A stretch of DNA of 64,000 nt, taken from contig NC_134455.1 of the NCBI RefSeq assembly GCF_047948215.1, positions 305,368,147 through 305,432,146 on the forward strand, given 5' to 3'. This DNA is from Lycorma delicatula (lineage: Eukaryota > Arthropoda > Insecta > Hemiptera > Fulgoridae). The notes beneath the pieces were generated by a model. The model saw only the letters and a program-made list of their open reading frames with translations, did no database searches and was not told the origin of the DNA. Every line of letters starts with the position of its first letter. The stretch's first letter is position 1. This document shows, piece after piece, positions 10,796 through 23,689 of this stretch. The position numbers and the translations under genes are program-made.

Positions 10796-13700
10796 GTCTT
10801 TTTTTTCTTTTAGTCTCCTGAACTATTTATGTTATAGCCCGCAGCCCGCAGTTTTAGAAAGAAAATACATTTGCTATCAGTAACATTAGTTGTTTCTTTT
10901 AGCATTGTAGACACTGACCAAGAATTTTACTAGTAACATAAAAGAAAAAAAATTATCAAACTTTCATTAAAAAAAAAATCAAAAAGTACCAGTCTTTAGA
11001 TTTAGTCTAGTCTTAGATTTAGATTTTCTCATCAATTTATGAATTTACAGCTACTTTTGCAAGATATGTTAAAATTCGTTTTTAATTGAGAATATTTCAA
11101 ATATATACATATACATTGAATTTGTATTATTTTGATCTACTTGTTGAATTAAATAATCACTGTGAAAAAATTTAAGAAAAAAGTTTACACGTTTTATCGA
11201 AAAAATGGGCAGAATAGTATCATACCGATTGACCTTACTTTTATTCGAGTTTTATATTATTTTTTGGTAATTCCTTTTCATACACGAACAATCTAAAACA
11301 GTAACCAATGAAAATAGAAATAATTGAATAAAGAAAAACATGAAAATAAGAAATGTACGCTGTATGTTATTGAGTACTAATATATAATTTAATGGTAAAA
11401 GGGAGAAGTGGGAAATACATCTTTTCAAAAATGTTACTGAAACTGGAATAGAAAAAGCCAGAAGAGAGAAAAATCGTTGTGAAGAATCCATAAAGCTGGT
11501 AAGAAATGACCAAAGGCAATTTTTTAGCAACGCGACGAACCCTCTTAGGCTTGAGAAACCCAAAATTAACTGAAATCAGTAGTGAATATCTCAAAAAAAA
11601 AATACTACACATCATCGATGATAAATAATTTCAAACGTTAATAATTTTCTTCTACGTCACGCCAGATTTACTTATATTAATTTATTTAGTTTTTTTACGG
11701 AAACTAAACTAGTTTTTTTACCTATTAAAAAAGAAGAAAAAAACAGTTGCTCAATACAGTGTGAAAACTTTCCGGTGGCTTATAAGGTATTATAATAATG
11801 TAAGTGTCTAGTAGTCTTCTTTTTATAGCTACTTTGTAATATGTTGGAGGAAATAATTTATTTTATTATCCTTTTGGAAGGTAATATCCCCGACCATCTT
11901 GTCTGCTACCTGCTAGAAATCTTCATCTGCAACCTTAACGACGAACAATATGTTTTACAAACCCTAGTTTTCCATTCAAATTGATTTATTTATAGCAACA
12001 ACATTTTTGTTTTTTAGACGATAAAAGGAAAAAATGGAGGAAGAATTTATAATATATTACCCTAATATATTATATTTATAATATATTATAATATACATAT
12101 ATAATTATAATATATACTAAAGTAAAATCAGGTTTTTCTGATTACTTTTTATATATACAGATAAAAATATGGAGGTTTGGTTTAAAAGAATAAAAAGCGC
12201 TCTTTTAACTTGCACATTTTGGTTTAATATATAATTTACTAAAGGCAGTTTAAATAACACTGACTAACCGTGGACCGACTAGTTTATAATTTAAAGTAAT
12301 CATTTTTTTATACTATTATTCATTTTGCTGATGTTTGCCGTTTCAAGTTGAATTTGTAGTTGCAATCATGAATACTTTTTGCCTTTAAATAAATTGAGAG
12401 CATGCAAATTATAGTATCATTTATCTTTGACAGTTCTGTAAGTATGCGAAAGTATTATTTTTTATATTACATGTATAATAATTACTGCATTACAATTATA
12501 CCGTATAATTTCTAACCTACATTGTACTTTGCAGTCGATTCTTTCTATTATGAAAGTAAAACTGGCATTGAACTCTGTGTTTATATTCGATTAAATAAAT
12601 AAAATCGCCTCATTATTTTAATATGTAAACTCATTTTATTTCTTATAGATGTCATAAAATTCAATTTTTTAAATGCTTCCACCATTACCTTACTTGTTTT
12701 CTTAAGATATTTCAATGCTATTCAAATTTTTATTTCACACAAATAGTTTAATGGATTTCTATAATTTTCGAAATATTATTTTATAGTGCTTTAAAATGTA
12801 ACGTTCTTTTCTATAAGAACATTATCTTCCGTTTTAGCCACTCTGTAAATAATGTCTTAATTTTTCCCTCTGTAATAGTTTTATTACGTAATAATTATAC
12901 TTCTGGAAGTTAGAGGATGTAAAAGAATGTTTATACATTAGCATTATGGTGCATCGTAATAGTATTTACCTTTAGATTCATTAATTTTATTTTATTAAGG
13001 TAATTTTAATCTCTCAGCTAGAAATAAATTTACATTTTTTAACCTCATTTTTAGTTCGAAGAAACAAATAATAATCTCATTTAACTTTCTTCTTAACAAA
13101 ACATTTATTTTTGAACTGCAAGTCATGAGTGAAAGATTTTTCAATAAGAATTATATCATTTTTTAAATGTTTACTTCATCGTGATTTTTGATCCAATAAA
13201 AATGCTACGTTGATTCTCATAAATTGAATTCACAATACTTGATTCTCATTATAACTGTAGATTTCTATTTAAATTTTATTAAAAATATGTGCACAAAATA
13301 CTAATTTTTAAATATTCCGAGATAGGAAATTTTAACTCCATTTGTTATACTCCTTTCCCGATTAATCCTTCTGCAACCCCAAAAGAAATTTACGAAAAAA
13401 TTACTTCTGTAAGCATTTTAATATAATGCGAATTTTTTATTAAATTAAAGCTAAATATAAAATTGATTATTACGAAAATTATAAAGTTTTTTATTAAAAT
13501 GTTAGTTTTTTACTAAAAATTCAAAAAAAAAATACAACCTTGCTTTTTGTTGCAAACAAGTTTTAAATTTGCTAAAAATTAAAAACCTGACTGCCAAAAA
13601 AAAAAAGTTCGCCACCTAGTTGTCGAAATCGGAAACTTCTGGGCACGGTTTTTGAAATTCCAATTTGATTTTCAAAAAGTGTATTCTGAATCCATGAGGC

Positions 13701-13861
13701 GTACTGGTGACAAACATTGCTCAACAGTATAGGATAATTACTAACACAGAACTATTAAAGAACGTGGGGATGGCAATTTTGTATATATAAACGAATAATT
13801 TTTTTCAATTTTTTAAAAATTTATTTAAACAAATAAAGCCAATTTATTTAGACATTTGAAC
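10796..13861. other. Long AT-rich stretch, no gene supported
   Basis: Contains an AT hairpin at 12048-12074 and a 61-codon Lys/Arg/Glu-rich plus-strand frame at about 11388-11570 (including VTETGIEKARREKNRCEES) that I cannot identify. A minus-strand 103-codon frame over the same bases looks like its antisense shadow. Confidence 0.4.
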
Positions 13862-14045
13862 GTAGCCGGCCCGTTTTGTCAGAATCTGGACCCTCATGGC
13901 TCAGATCGGCCCAGGGGAACACCGGAGCCAACTCAGGGGCTTCTCAGGGCCTCCCGGGGCCACGTAGCCTACGCTAGGCCCGCAGAGCTCGCTTCACTCG
14001 CCATTCCCGTCTACCCAGAGAGCCCCGCCTCCTGGAATATTTATC
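13862..14045. other. GC-rich island
   Basis: About 180 bp of strikingly GC-rich DNA with GGGGCC-type blocks sits in very AT-rich flanks. A plus-strand 75-codon frame spans it (13856-14083; GHVAYARPAELASLA) but matches nothing I know. Options are a transposon 5' fragment, an exon or a regulatory element. Confidence 0.4.
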
Positions 14046-14558
14046 CTCTTGATTGTGAGAATAATACTGATAATGAACAATAACGTATTCAGGCTTTATG
14101 GAAAAATGAAAAAGAAATTAAATTATAAAAGACAGAATAATAGTATAGTAACTAAAGTAGACACAACTTTGACGAAGAAAAATTCATAACTTATTTCTCT
14201 GCCATGGAGGCAGAAATACAATAATAAAGTAAAAGGATTAATCTTTGTTTTATTTAATGAATATCTTTAATTTACAATTTTTCCCTCCTTGCTGGTGAAC
14301 AAATAATGAATAATTTAACCTTACGGGATTTAGGACCTCGGTCAATGGCTTAAAATCTTCCATGGTATAACAAAAATGTACCCTGAAAAATTTGAAAGCA
14401 ATTGATTAGTTAGTTTTCTGAGATGAAATATGTCTAACTAAAATCCTTCTCATTTATGACAAGAAACACGGGTAATCATTTGGTTACGATTGATCGAGTT
14501 TTTGTTTTGTTTATCCCGAACAAACAAAACCCCTCTTCGTCTTTATATAATAGTGTAA

Positions 14559-14589
<31 letters not shown>

Positions 14590-15974
14590 GCCAGGACACT
14601 CCTGGCTATATAAAATAACTCCTGTATACTCTATAATATATATGATATTTTAAAGAAACAAAAGATAAAATCTATATTACAAGAGATTATAGAATGCGCG
14701 TTGAGCTTAAATTAAGTATATAAAAAAAATAATGGTGAAATTTCTATATTTTTAATAAACGAACATCCAATAATAGTTTATATTACATCCATTTGTTGTC
14801 TGTAGAGTAAAATTAATAAATTTGTTATTACTAGTAGCCTTACTATTTTCATTATTTTATCGTAGCCCAATTTAGCGATTATTTTCAAATCTATTAAATT
14901 TTCAATCTATAAAAATTTTGATTAAAACGTTTAATAACCATGTAGTACAAATTTTATTTTTATTGCTACAAATTTATACATGAAAAAAAAGTTAAACCAA
15001 AATTCTGTTATGAGAAACTATTGATATTGATTTATCGCACATTTATTCAATAATGCATTAAATATGAAAAACCACATTTAAAAGCTACGTGTATTTTATA
15101 TGGTACTTGGAATAATACATTTCTGGCTAAAATTATTTTTAATGGTTAAATCAAACGCTTATTTATTTCTTATGAAGAATGGAAATAAACAACTCATCTA
15201 GATTTGTTTACTACTTATACAGAAGAGTAGAATATAACATGAAAAATTTCACCGTAACATTAGTTCATATGTAGATTTATTTACACTCTCATGGAAGAAA
15301 GTGATTATTAGAATTTTTGTTTCATTCCTTCTTTGACTGTACTTAATGGCTTTTTTGTCGTAATAAGAGAAATTAAATATATCTAACATTATCCATATGT
15401 ACTAATAAAAATAAGAAAATAATCTTGTAACTATGCTGGTGAAAATACCTACCAAGGTATTCAGAAACCTTTTAAGAAAATTTTCATATTTTTTGAACTT
15501 TTTTAGTCTCACAAGATATATAATTCTTGAAAAAAGTGAGATTACTTTTTCTAAATTGTTTGAGAAGGTTATATAATCATCCACATACTCAGCAATAACA
15601 CTGATTAGTACTGAACACAATAAATGTAACAATAGTATAAAAAATGAAGCAGTAAAAGGGATTAGTTATGAGGTCAGTTTTTAGGAATAATATGATAAAT
15701 TTTGCTTCACTGTTGATCAAAATATTTAATTTGCAAATTTTAATGTAGAAATTAAGAACATTTGTATTAGGTATATGGTCAGGTTGATGTATATTTGTAA
15801 AGTTCTTCTACAGTTACGATTTTTAAGCTTAATTCCATTGCTTCATAGAATAAAAATAACTAGGATTTCAAGAAACAGGTTATAATTTATTAAAAACGTC
15901 TAAATAATAAAATGAGGAATCTGCGAGATGAACCGTGAACAAGTAATGAATTACTAAAACAGAGATAAGATTAA
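14046..15974. other. AT-rich non-coding stretch
   Basis: Apart from the TA run and hairpin at 14556-14614, I see no gene or repeat. Confidence 0.4.
14582..14614. repeat. Perfect hairpin, 15-bp arms and 3-nt loop, beside a TA microsatellite
   Basis: Arms 14582-14596 and 14600-14614 are exact reverse complements around CAC. The arm core GCCAGGA/TCCTGGC is not AT-simple. A TA run lies immediately to the left (14556-14582). Confidence 0.95.
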
Positions 15975-16048
15975 TTTTTATTGGCTGTTGAAATTTGATA
16001 TCCAGTAATAATTTTTTATCAATTTACTATATATATAGTAAAAATATA

Positions 16049-16097
<49 letters not shown>

Positions 16098-16357
16098 CAT
16101 ATTTATTAATAATATTCTTCATAATTACAAATAGAAAATTTATTGAAGTAAGATTTTATTTAGATATTAGAAAAAAAGTAACTTGAAAGGTATTCCTGTA
16201 TTATTGGCTGTTGAAATTTGAAATCCTGTAATAATTTTATCAATTAGACCTTAGGAACAATATTCAGTAAAAGTTTATTATATAAGAGTATATTAAATTT
16301 TTACTATATATATATAGTAAAAATATAATGTATATATATATATATATATATCCATTA

Positions 16358-16390
<33 letters not shown>

Positions 16391-16512
16391 GTATATACAC
16401 ACACATATTTATTAATAATATTCTTCATAATTATAAATAGTAGAAAATTTATTGAAGTAAGATTTTACTATGGTATTAGAAAAAAAGTAACTTGATGAAA
16501 GGTATTCCTTAT
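15975..16512 (+). repeat. Two direct copies of a 220-310 bp unit with TA microsatellites
   Basis: Unit 1 (about 15980-16199) and unit 2 (about 16204-16512) both start GGCTGTTGAAATTTGA. Both hold a TTTACTATATATATAGTAAA-type palindrome, a TA/TG run and AATAATATTCTTCATAATTA, and both end in GTAACTTGA and GGTATTCCT. Unit 2 has about 60 extra bases before its palindrome and a TG-interrupted microsatellite. Confidence 0.85.
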
Positions 16513-16939
16513 TTTAGAAAGAAAGTTATTTATTTTATATATTAGTTTTGTTCCCAAGAAAGTCAATAGAGTTTCAACATGCATTATACGACAGAATCCA
16601 AATTAATTAAAACACACCGAAAATTGATAAGCGTATGTGTTTTGAAGTTAAACCTGTCACTTTAGACAAGAGAAAGGATTTTTGTGTTTTAAATACTGTA
16701 TAATAGATGACTTGATACAGATATACTAATTGTTGGACATAAATGTAAGCAATCAAGGAAAAAATATTTAATTAAACAATAAAATAACTTAAATGTACGT
16801 TTAGGAATCGATTTCACTGATCATTTTAACAAGGATTCGTTAAATTAAATGAATTCAATATTATAGAAAAAAACTGTTATTCATTTGATCATCTCACCGG
16901 CATTAACATTTTGAAATGAAATTACTTTTCCTAGCGTTT
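16513..16939. other. AT-rich non-coding stretch
   Basis: No supported feature. Confidence 0.4.
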
Positions 16940-17110
16940 AATTAAAGACTATTGTGAGACGCCTGCTGGGCATTGATTTAATTCAGATCGAATAGGAAGG
17001 CAGCCGGGCGGCGGTTGGTCGACCAGGTTTCAATTTCCAGCTAGGAGGCCGCTTCGGACCGGTTCCCGCGCACTGTTGCCAAGTTTAACAACCAGTTCCC
17101 TCTATCCGAG
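16940..17110. other. GC-rich island
   Basis: About 170 bp with blocks such as AGCCGGGCGGCGGTTGGTCG stands out from the AT-rich flanks. No long frame or known motif. Its place inside the presumed long intron of a developmental regulator makes an enhancer possible, but this is a guess. Confidence 0.35.
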
Positions 17111-18404
17111 ATTTAAAAAATGATGACTATAACTACACTTCCTTTTGCCCGACACATTTGAATTATAGACGGCAAGTTCGTATCAAAATGTTAATGGCTT
17201 CATGCAGATCATCGGACTGCTTATCGACCTTCGCTAATACCAGATTCAACATCTCGGATTCACGTGTTATAATTTAAATCTTTGAAATCACTAAGTAACT
17301 CGATTTGCATAATTTATTAGATTTTAGAATAAATGTAAAATCTGATGACACATCATGCGATAGTAAGAAGTACCTAATGATGTCAATTAAGCCGTATTTA
17401 CGGCGATTGAAATTTGCGATTATTAACCGTCCGTGAAGTTCAACAGTATTTATGATAATTAGAAATGCAAAACACAACACCCTACATAAACTAAATAATG
17501 TATGAGTAATAAACACTAGATAATTACAGTTTCCAAACAATAGAATAATAATAAATAAATAATTTAACTATCAATAACCACCTACAAAACATCAATAAAA
17601 TATAAAATTAATAAGTTCCTTAGCGTATATTTATATGAAATCTACGATTTTAAAGAAAAAAAAGCTACGATTTATTTATAATTTCTTTACTATTTATTTT
17701 TTTCGTTTTTCACTGAAGATAGATTACATGTATTTAAATTTGCAATACAATTTATGACTTTAAAACAAATCTTAAATTTCTTTGAAATAATAATTTAACT
17801 TATCTTTATCATCCTATAAATTGCCAGATCTAATTAAATTGCCAGTTCTCATTTAATGAGCATGGTATAATAATATATATATCAGTAAAATTGATATTTC
17901 TATTTAAAAACAGATGAATAAACACGTAACACTTAACTCTTATCATATCTAACATTTCTGCCTTTATTCTATTCAGATTATTACATAAAATTGAATGAGC
18001 ATTTGATTTCCCGATTTATTATATTCTAGTTAATATTGAAAAAATCGCAAATAGGATATTCATCTGTTCAAATATTTAATCAGTTTAAATAAAGTTAAAA
18101 TATTCATTTTATTGTTATTATTGAACTGTATATATATATATAAAATAATTAAAGTAGTACTAATAAATAATAAGAAAGTTTTATAAATAAATATTAAATA
18201 ATTATAATAAATTCTAATTTAAAAATATTTCAGTATTTTTAATAGTAAAACAGGTCTTCTTGCCAATTGTAATTTAATTAAACACGTATGATTAAATTTA
18301 TGTAATTTATATTCTTTACTATTAAAAGCATGACATTTTTCTATGAGTTATTGTAACTTTAATTATCTTAATTTTTTTTTAAATATTCAAAATTAAATTT
18401 AGCC
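17111..18404. other. AT-rich non-coding stretch
   Basis: No gene supported. An 88-codon minus-strand frame at 17274-17540 has hydrophobic, low-complexity composition and no family signature. Confidence 0.4.
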
Positions 18405-18675
18405 ATTCAGTCGTGTTCGATCCCTGGCGATTTCACAAGCGTTGATGTTTTTGCCATTGGAATTTTCCTAGTGAGTTTTACGGGTGATTTGCCTTCCCAG
18501 TCTGGTTAATTGAAACCCAACCATCAAAGAACAACGGAATCCAGAATCTAGCATTCAAATCCATATAAAAGCAACTAACTGCCTTTACAAGGACTTGAAA
18601 CTTGGAACATTCGACTTCAAAAATAAGCTGATTTTGCGATGAGGTGTTTAACCACTAGACTAACCCGGCGGTTTT
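18405..18675 (-). mobile_element. tRNA-derived SINE, family A
   Basis: The head at the right end (AACCACTAGACTAACCCGGC, plus-strand reading) and the body (CCAACCATCAAAGAACAACG, AGCATTCAAATCCATATAAA) align with the copy at 10495-10795. Near 18410 a second, decayed B-box-like GTTCGATCCCTGG suggests another SINE piece joined to it. Confidence 0.72.
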
Positions 18676-19681
18676 CAAAATATGGGGTTTCAAAATATAG
18701 GTAATTTAAATAAGAGAGTAGGATTTTTTGTAGAAATTAATTAACAATAAATTTGTTACAGATATTTTAAATTTTTAATTAAAAATAAAAATAGAAAGAC
18801 ATTTTATTGGAAAATTAAAAATTTAGATAAATTTTTTATCAGTAACATGTTTATATTATGTTTGTTATAAATAAATAATAAATACTGTTTATTTATTGTT
18901 AAAACAAAACAAGTAGATTATACAGATCGTATTAAAAGAATATGTTACCTCAAAAACTGATGATTAAAATAAAAATTACATAAATAATTTTAGGATAAAG
19001 ATTTGCTATTACAACATAAAAGCTTCAATTAACATAAATATACACATTTAAAAATTAATTTTAAAAAAAGCTATTTTACTGGTATTTTTTTGAAAAAATA
19101 CCAAATTATTGATAATAAGAATTAGTATTTTTATATGAGTAATGCTCCTTTAAAATACACAAAAAACGATAAAACAAAATATTAAATATTTATAGCGATA
19201 TAAACAATAAACTAATAAAAATTTTAATGTTACATATGAAAAAAAGCTTTTAATATAAAATACTCATCACAGTTTGTAATAAGTGCAAAAATATATTTTA
19301 AATTCACAAAAGTAAATATTTAAAAATTACCCAGTTCTGAATTTCTACTTCATTGTTCAGTTAAAAAAAGAACTAGCATATCAAAAACATAATTTCTTTA
19401 TATTATACACCAAGATAAATTAAATACTTTAATAAAAATATTAAGATTTTGATGAATCTACTAAAAACATAATCCACTTACCAATTTTTACCAAGTTTTA
19501 GTAAATTACTTTAATTTAACCAAACAAAATTAATTTACTTCTTAAGAAAAGGGACACTCAGTTTTGTCTTTCATTCGGCTTAAATTAAAGCCTCTATCAA
19601 CAACCGGTCAGTCAGTGATCATATAAAATAAACTATTAACTTGTAATATAGAGTTTGCAGCATGATATTGATGTATAAAAA

Positions 19682-19717
<36 letters not shown>

Positions 19718-20044
19718 CACACTCACAAGAATATCAGTTAACTCCCCTTTATTAACATTTTTAATGGAATAATTTGTTATACATGTAAAAAAAGAAAGAT
19801 CTGATTGAGTTGTATTAAAAGAATCTTATTAGAAAAGCGTTGATTTTAATTTTCACAACACTATTATAGTACAATACCTGAATGTTGTCAAGTTTATATT
19901 TTTTTCAGGTTATTAAAATATTTGTATATCTTGCATAATAAATATAAATAACAACTTATATTTTATAGTCGTAATTATTGTACAACGAGCAAGAGCAACA
20001 TTTAGGTTATACGTTTCCAGAATAAGTTGTCGTGAATCATTACA
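18676..20044. other. AT-rich stretch with a CA microsatellite
   Basis: Holds a (CA)n run at 19684-19714 and a short AT hairpin at about 19088-19111. No gene supported. Confidence 0.5.
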
Positions 20045-20570
20045 GAGGCGACGCGGTTAGCATGGCACGTAGAATTTCACAACTATTTGTAATTGCTTTA
20101 TGTCCTCGAGGAAATCAAACGATTCGATTATATTATAAACTATGGCTAGATAATCATGTGAGCCATCTAGCGCTAAATCTCCTAGACCACAGTGAGAATG
20201 TCCGGCGATTCAAACGGTTTCACGTGCTGGACCTGGGGGAGTCTGAGTGACTCTTGGGATGGGATGACATCCTTTAAGTGATGAACATCTTTTCTACACC
20301 TTGATGAAGTGCCTAAAATCCTTATATAAGCTAATTAAGTTACCGTTTTATTTTTATTTTACTTTGTCTTGTAATAGTATTTGATTTTTTGTTGTTAATT
20401 CTACGAACTTTAGTACTTAATTAGAGTAAATTTATGCAAATGAATCCGATTTTTGTAAAAGCTCTCGGGTATTCATTGGAAAGCCTTCTTCAAGTGCTTA
20501 CTAAAATTCTACTTACTTATGAACCGAATGTAAATAAACGAATTGTGATACAAACAAACAAACAAATTAT
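20045..20570 (+). pseudogene. Jockey-like LINE, 3' fragment
   Basis: Two frames together rebuild a Jockey-type C-terminus. One frame gives AWHVEFHNYL, a stop, then LLYVLEEIKRFDY; another gives LDNHVSHLALNLLDHSENV and RRFKRFHVLDLGE. This is the same order as in the 28-kb copy (EIHE, RFSSKYMVKLNRHV, LALNLLDNG). The 3'UTR ends in a (CAAA)n tail near 20550-20566. The polymerase core is absent, so the copy is dead and strongly 5'-truncated. Confidence 0.68.
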
Positions 20571-21483
20571 TACAGCAGCTTCGTGTCATATTATTATAGC
20601 ATGATTGTAATTGAAAATATTGTTCTTACAATTTTGACAGAGAACTAAACATATTCAAACTTTAGTTTCTTTTTTTTTTTAATAATGTATTTTTATATTT
20701 AAAAATAGCATAATAGTCCTGAATAACTAATAAAATCAGTTAATATTGAAATAACATTTCAATTTTAGGTAATATTTAAAATGTTTTAGGTAATAATAAA
20801 CTGATTATCTCACATTAGATAATCAGATGTTATGATAGAAAATAATCACAACGAAATAATCAATACTTTTAAGGTTTTAAATTATTTTAAAAGACCAGGA
20901 ACTAAACACATAATTTTTTTTACAACATGAGTTACCTGGTCAATAAATTTACCGTTTCATTAATAATCATTTAAACATTTTTTGTATATGTAAAGTTCTT
21001 TTTTAATCCATTGATTGGCCGAGTTAATTGCATCCTTAAGATATTTTTTTGCTCTTTCTCTGTGTTGTTACAAGAATCGGGTTAAAGTCAAATATAGGTA
21101 AATAATTTTTACAAGTTTTGAATGAGGATTTTATTGAATTGTTTTAGTCGTTAGGGTTCCATTACCAACAAATTTAAAAACCCGTTGATTTTAAATTGAT
21201 AAAACAACTGATAAATTTTTACAGGCATACTAACAGGCAAAAAAATTTAAAAAAACATCAAAAGCAGAAATAATTGCTATTGTTTTAAAAAAGTTATTAC
21301 TATATATATATTAAATAAGTATATTTTAAGAAAATTATTCGTAAATCCTTGATTAAAATATTTTAACAATAATAGTAGAAACAGAATCTATAATTATACA
21401 TAATAAATTAGATTTTTTGAGGGTATATAATTAAATATATTTCTTATGAAGATAATAGAAAAACAATCAATATTGATTAAAAA
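20571..21483. other. AT-rich non-coding stretch
   Basis: No supported feature; several homopolymer runs. Confidence 0.4.
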
Positions 21484-22260
21484 AATCCCTTTCAGGACGC
21501 CGGAAAGGGAAGGTAGATTTCACCGGTGATAAGTTGCTAAGTAGGGGATAAAAAAGATTTCCACCTTAAAATTAAGAAAAAGTTCAAATTTACTCAATAC
21601 GACAATGGTTGCATGTGAAAAAACGTTTCAGATGTTTAGCATACCACAAGCTCCATCTTCTTACAATTCCAGCATATTTTGGTCATCCCTTGCCGTTAGG
21701 GCTGGTCGTAATCAAAAATTGTTACAAACAAAGGTTTTAGGTAATGTTTACAGAACTCCACCACTTTAAACCGATTCGATACTGTGCTTGTTAAGGAAAG
21801 TATACTTTTTTTTGTCTTTGAAACCCCATTTTTTCAGCCCCTGGTTGGTGATATCAAAACACTACTGAATAAGTTTTAGGTCCTTATCCAAAGAATAGTA
21901 AAAACTTAAACGAATTCGATATTTTACTTAATAAAAAAGTTATAGCGATATTTTGTTTTTTCAAAAAAGCCCCCCCCCATTTCCACCCCCATAGTCCGAT
22001 TTTGCCCATTAAAAGACTCGTCAGAGATTTTCTGTCGTTATATTTTATGTATCAATTCGAAAGTGATTGGCGCAAAATTTCGGGAGTTATCGTGTCCACA
22101 AGAAATTGAAATATATATATATTTAAATGTATATGTAAACTTTTGAACTGACAGTTGTTTTAGGGTCTGGTAGATGTGAAATGGGAAGAAATTTTGAAAT
22201 TTTACGGAAGTCGAATCACGGTACCCATTACAATAGCTCTTTTATAATCTACCTAAAATT
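21484..22260. repeat. Non-coding dispersed repeat, copy 1
   Basis: A non-coding block with a poly-C run near 21970-21978. Its right end (about 22130-22260) recurs inverted at about 39640-39790: ATTGTAATGGGTGCCATGAT there corresponds to ATCACGGTACCCATTACAAT here. No frame longer than background is present. It is probably a non-autonomous element of unknown class. Confidence 0.6.
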
Positions 22261-22702
22261 ATTCAAATATCGACCAAAGTTAGAAATAGAACTATTTTAT
22301 TAATTTCTATTATGCTACCAATATATATTTATTCTTACACATATTTTTTTTGTTTGTATTATATCACTAAAATAAACTTACAAACTTTTATTTCATGGAT
22401 TTATTTTTTGTGCTGGTGTTAACGCTGCAGATACAGAATTTCTATATAATCCAGAAGCGTAACGAAAATCTAAACCAGTTTTACATATGTAGGTATATAA
22501 ATACTTTTTAACAATATAAATAATACGTTAGTCAGTATCATTTCTTAAAAATTAACGCAGTAGAATAGATCAGATTTTAATAAAATATATTCAGTTTCAT
22601 TTGAAAATTAGAATTATTATTTTAATCAAAGATTGTATAAAAAACAAAAAATTTGTTACTAATGATTTCTTATTTTAAAATTATAGTAATAACAGATTTT
22701 CC

Positions 22703-22840
22703 GGTCACGATAGCGGAATGGTAGCGTCTGGGCCTTTCAACCAGCAATCCCGGGTTTGAATCCCAGTCAGGCTTGACGCTATAAAATTCCATTTCCGTAT
22801 TCCATCTCACAAAACTCTCTGTATTAAATTAATTCATAAA
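22703..22840 (+). mobile_element. tRNA-derived SINE, family B
   Basis: Head GCGGAATGGTAGCGTCTGGG, B box GGGTTTGAATCCC, then CAGTCAGGCTTGACGCTATA and a short body. It is the same family as 10203-10380. Confidence 0.78.
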
Positions 22841-23689
22841 GAAACAAGAATCATATGATTTTTAACAAACTGAAATATTAGACATTTTTAGGTAGTAGCT
22901 AATAAATAGTATTGTGTTAGAATGTTATTTAATAAAATTTTACGGTAAGCGTAAAATATCTTTTAAAAAGTTTAATTTAAAGTAAAATCATGTGTAAAAA
23001 TTAATACGTTTATAGGAAATCCTAATTACAAAATAAATTTTGCCTCGATATTTCATTTATAGAATAAAAACTAGTATATACCAAGTAACTACTGAATAAT
23101 TTTTATTAATTACTACCTAAGAAGAAGGAGAGAAACGACTAAAAGTAAAAATACCCATAAAAAGAGGAAATAAGTCTAATAATAAAGTATGGTTGGTTGA
23201 TCGTAATTAAAATGTTTAAGAAATATTAATTACTGGAAGAATAAAAATCTTACCGCATAGTTTTCAAAGGTTATTAAGATATATATCGACAGTTAATTTA
23301 TAACTGATAAAAGTATAAATAGTACGAACGGTAAAGAAAGACAAAAAAAAACCTAAGAAATTAAGTACTCAGAATTAATATTTATCCATTTTTAAAATAG
23401 GAGTGAAATATTTTAAACAATATTTTATGGAAAAAAAAAAATAATAAAATTACGGCATGTTGGAATACCATATTATTTATTTATTTTTTTGCAGAGCTCA
23501 AAACATTCTTCTAATTTCTTTTCATGGCAGTAGCATTTCAAAACACACATATAAAAACTGATTTTATTGTATTTTATCAGGCGATATGATCGTTTATTCT
23601 TATATTTAATATCACCGAGTGATTAAAACCATTATCTGCGGTCATTTAAAAAAAAAAAAAAAACTGATCACGAAAGTTTAGGTGTTCAA
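22841..23689. other. AT-rich non-coding stretch
   Basis: No supported gene; poly-A runs near 23430 and 23648. Confidence 0.4.

Noticed and set aside
11252..11615. 103- and 82-codon minus-strand frames
   Set aside because: Hydrophobic low-complexity translation that looks like the antisense of a Lys/Arg/Glu-rich plus-strand frame.
15995..16186. 63-codon frame rich in Tyr and Ile
   Set aside because: It reads through the TA microsatellite, so the YIYI run is an artefact.
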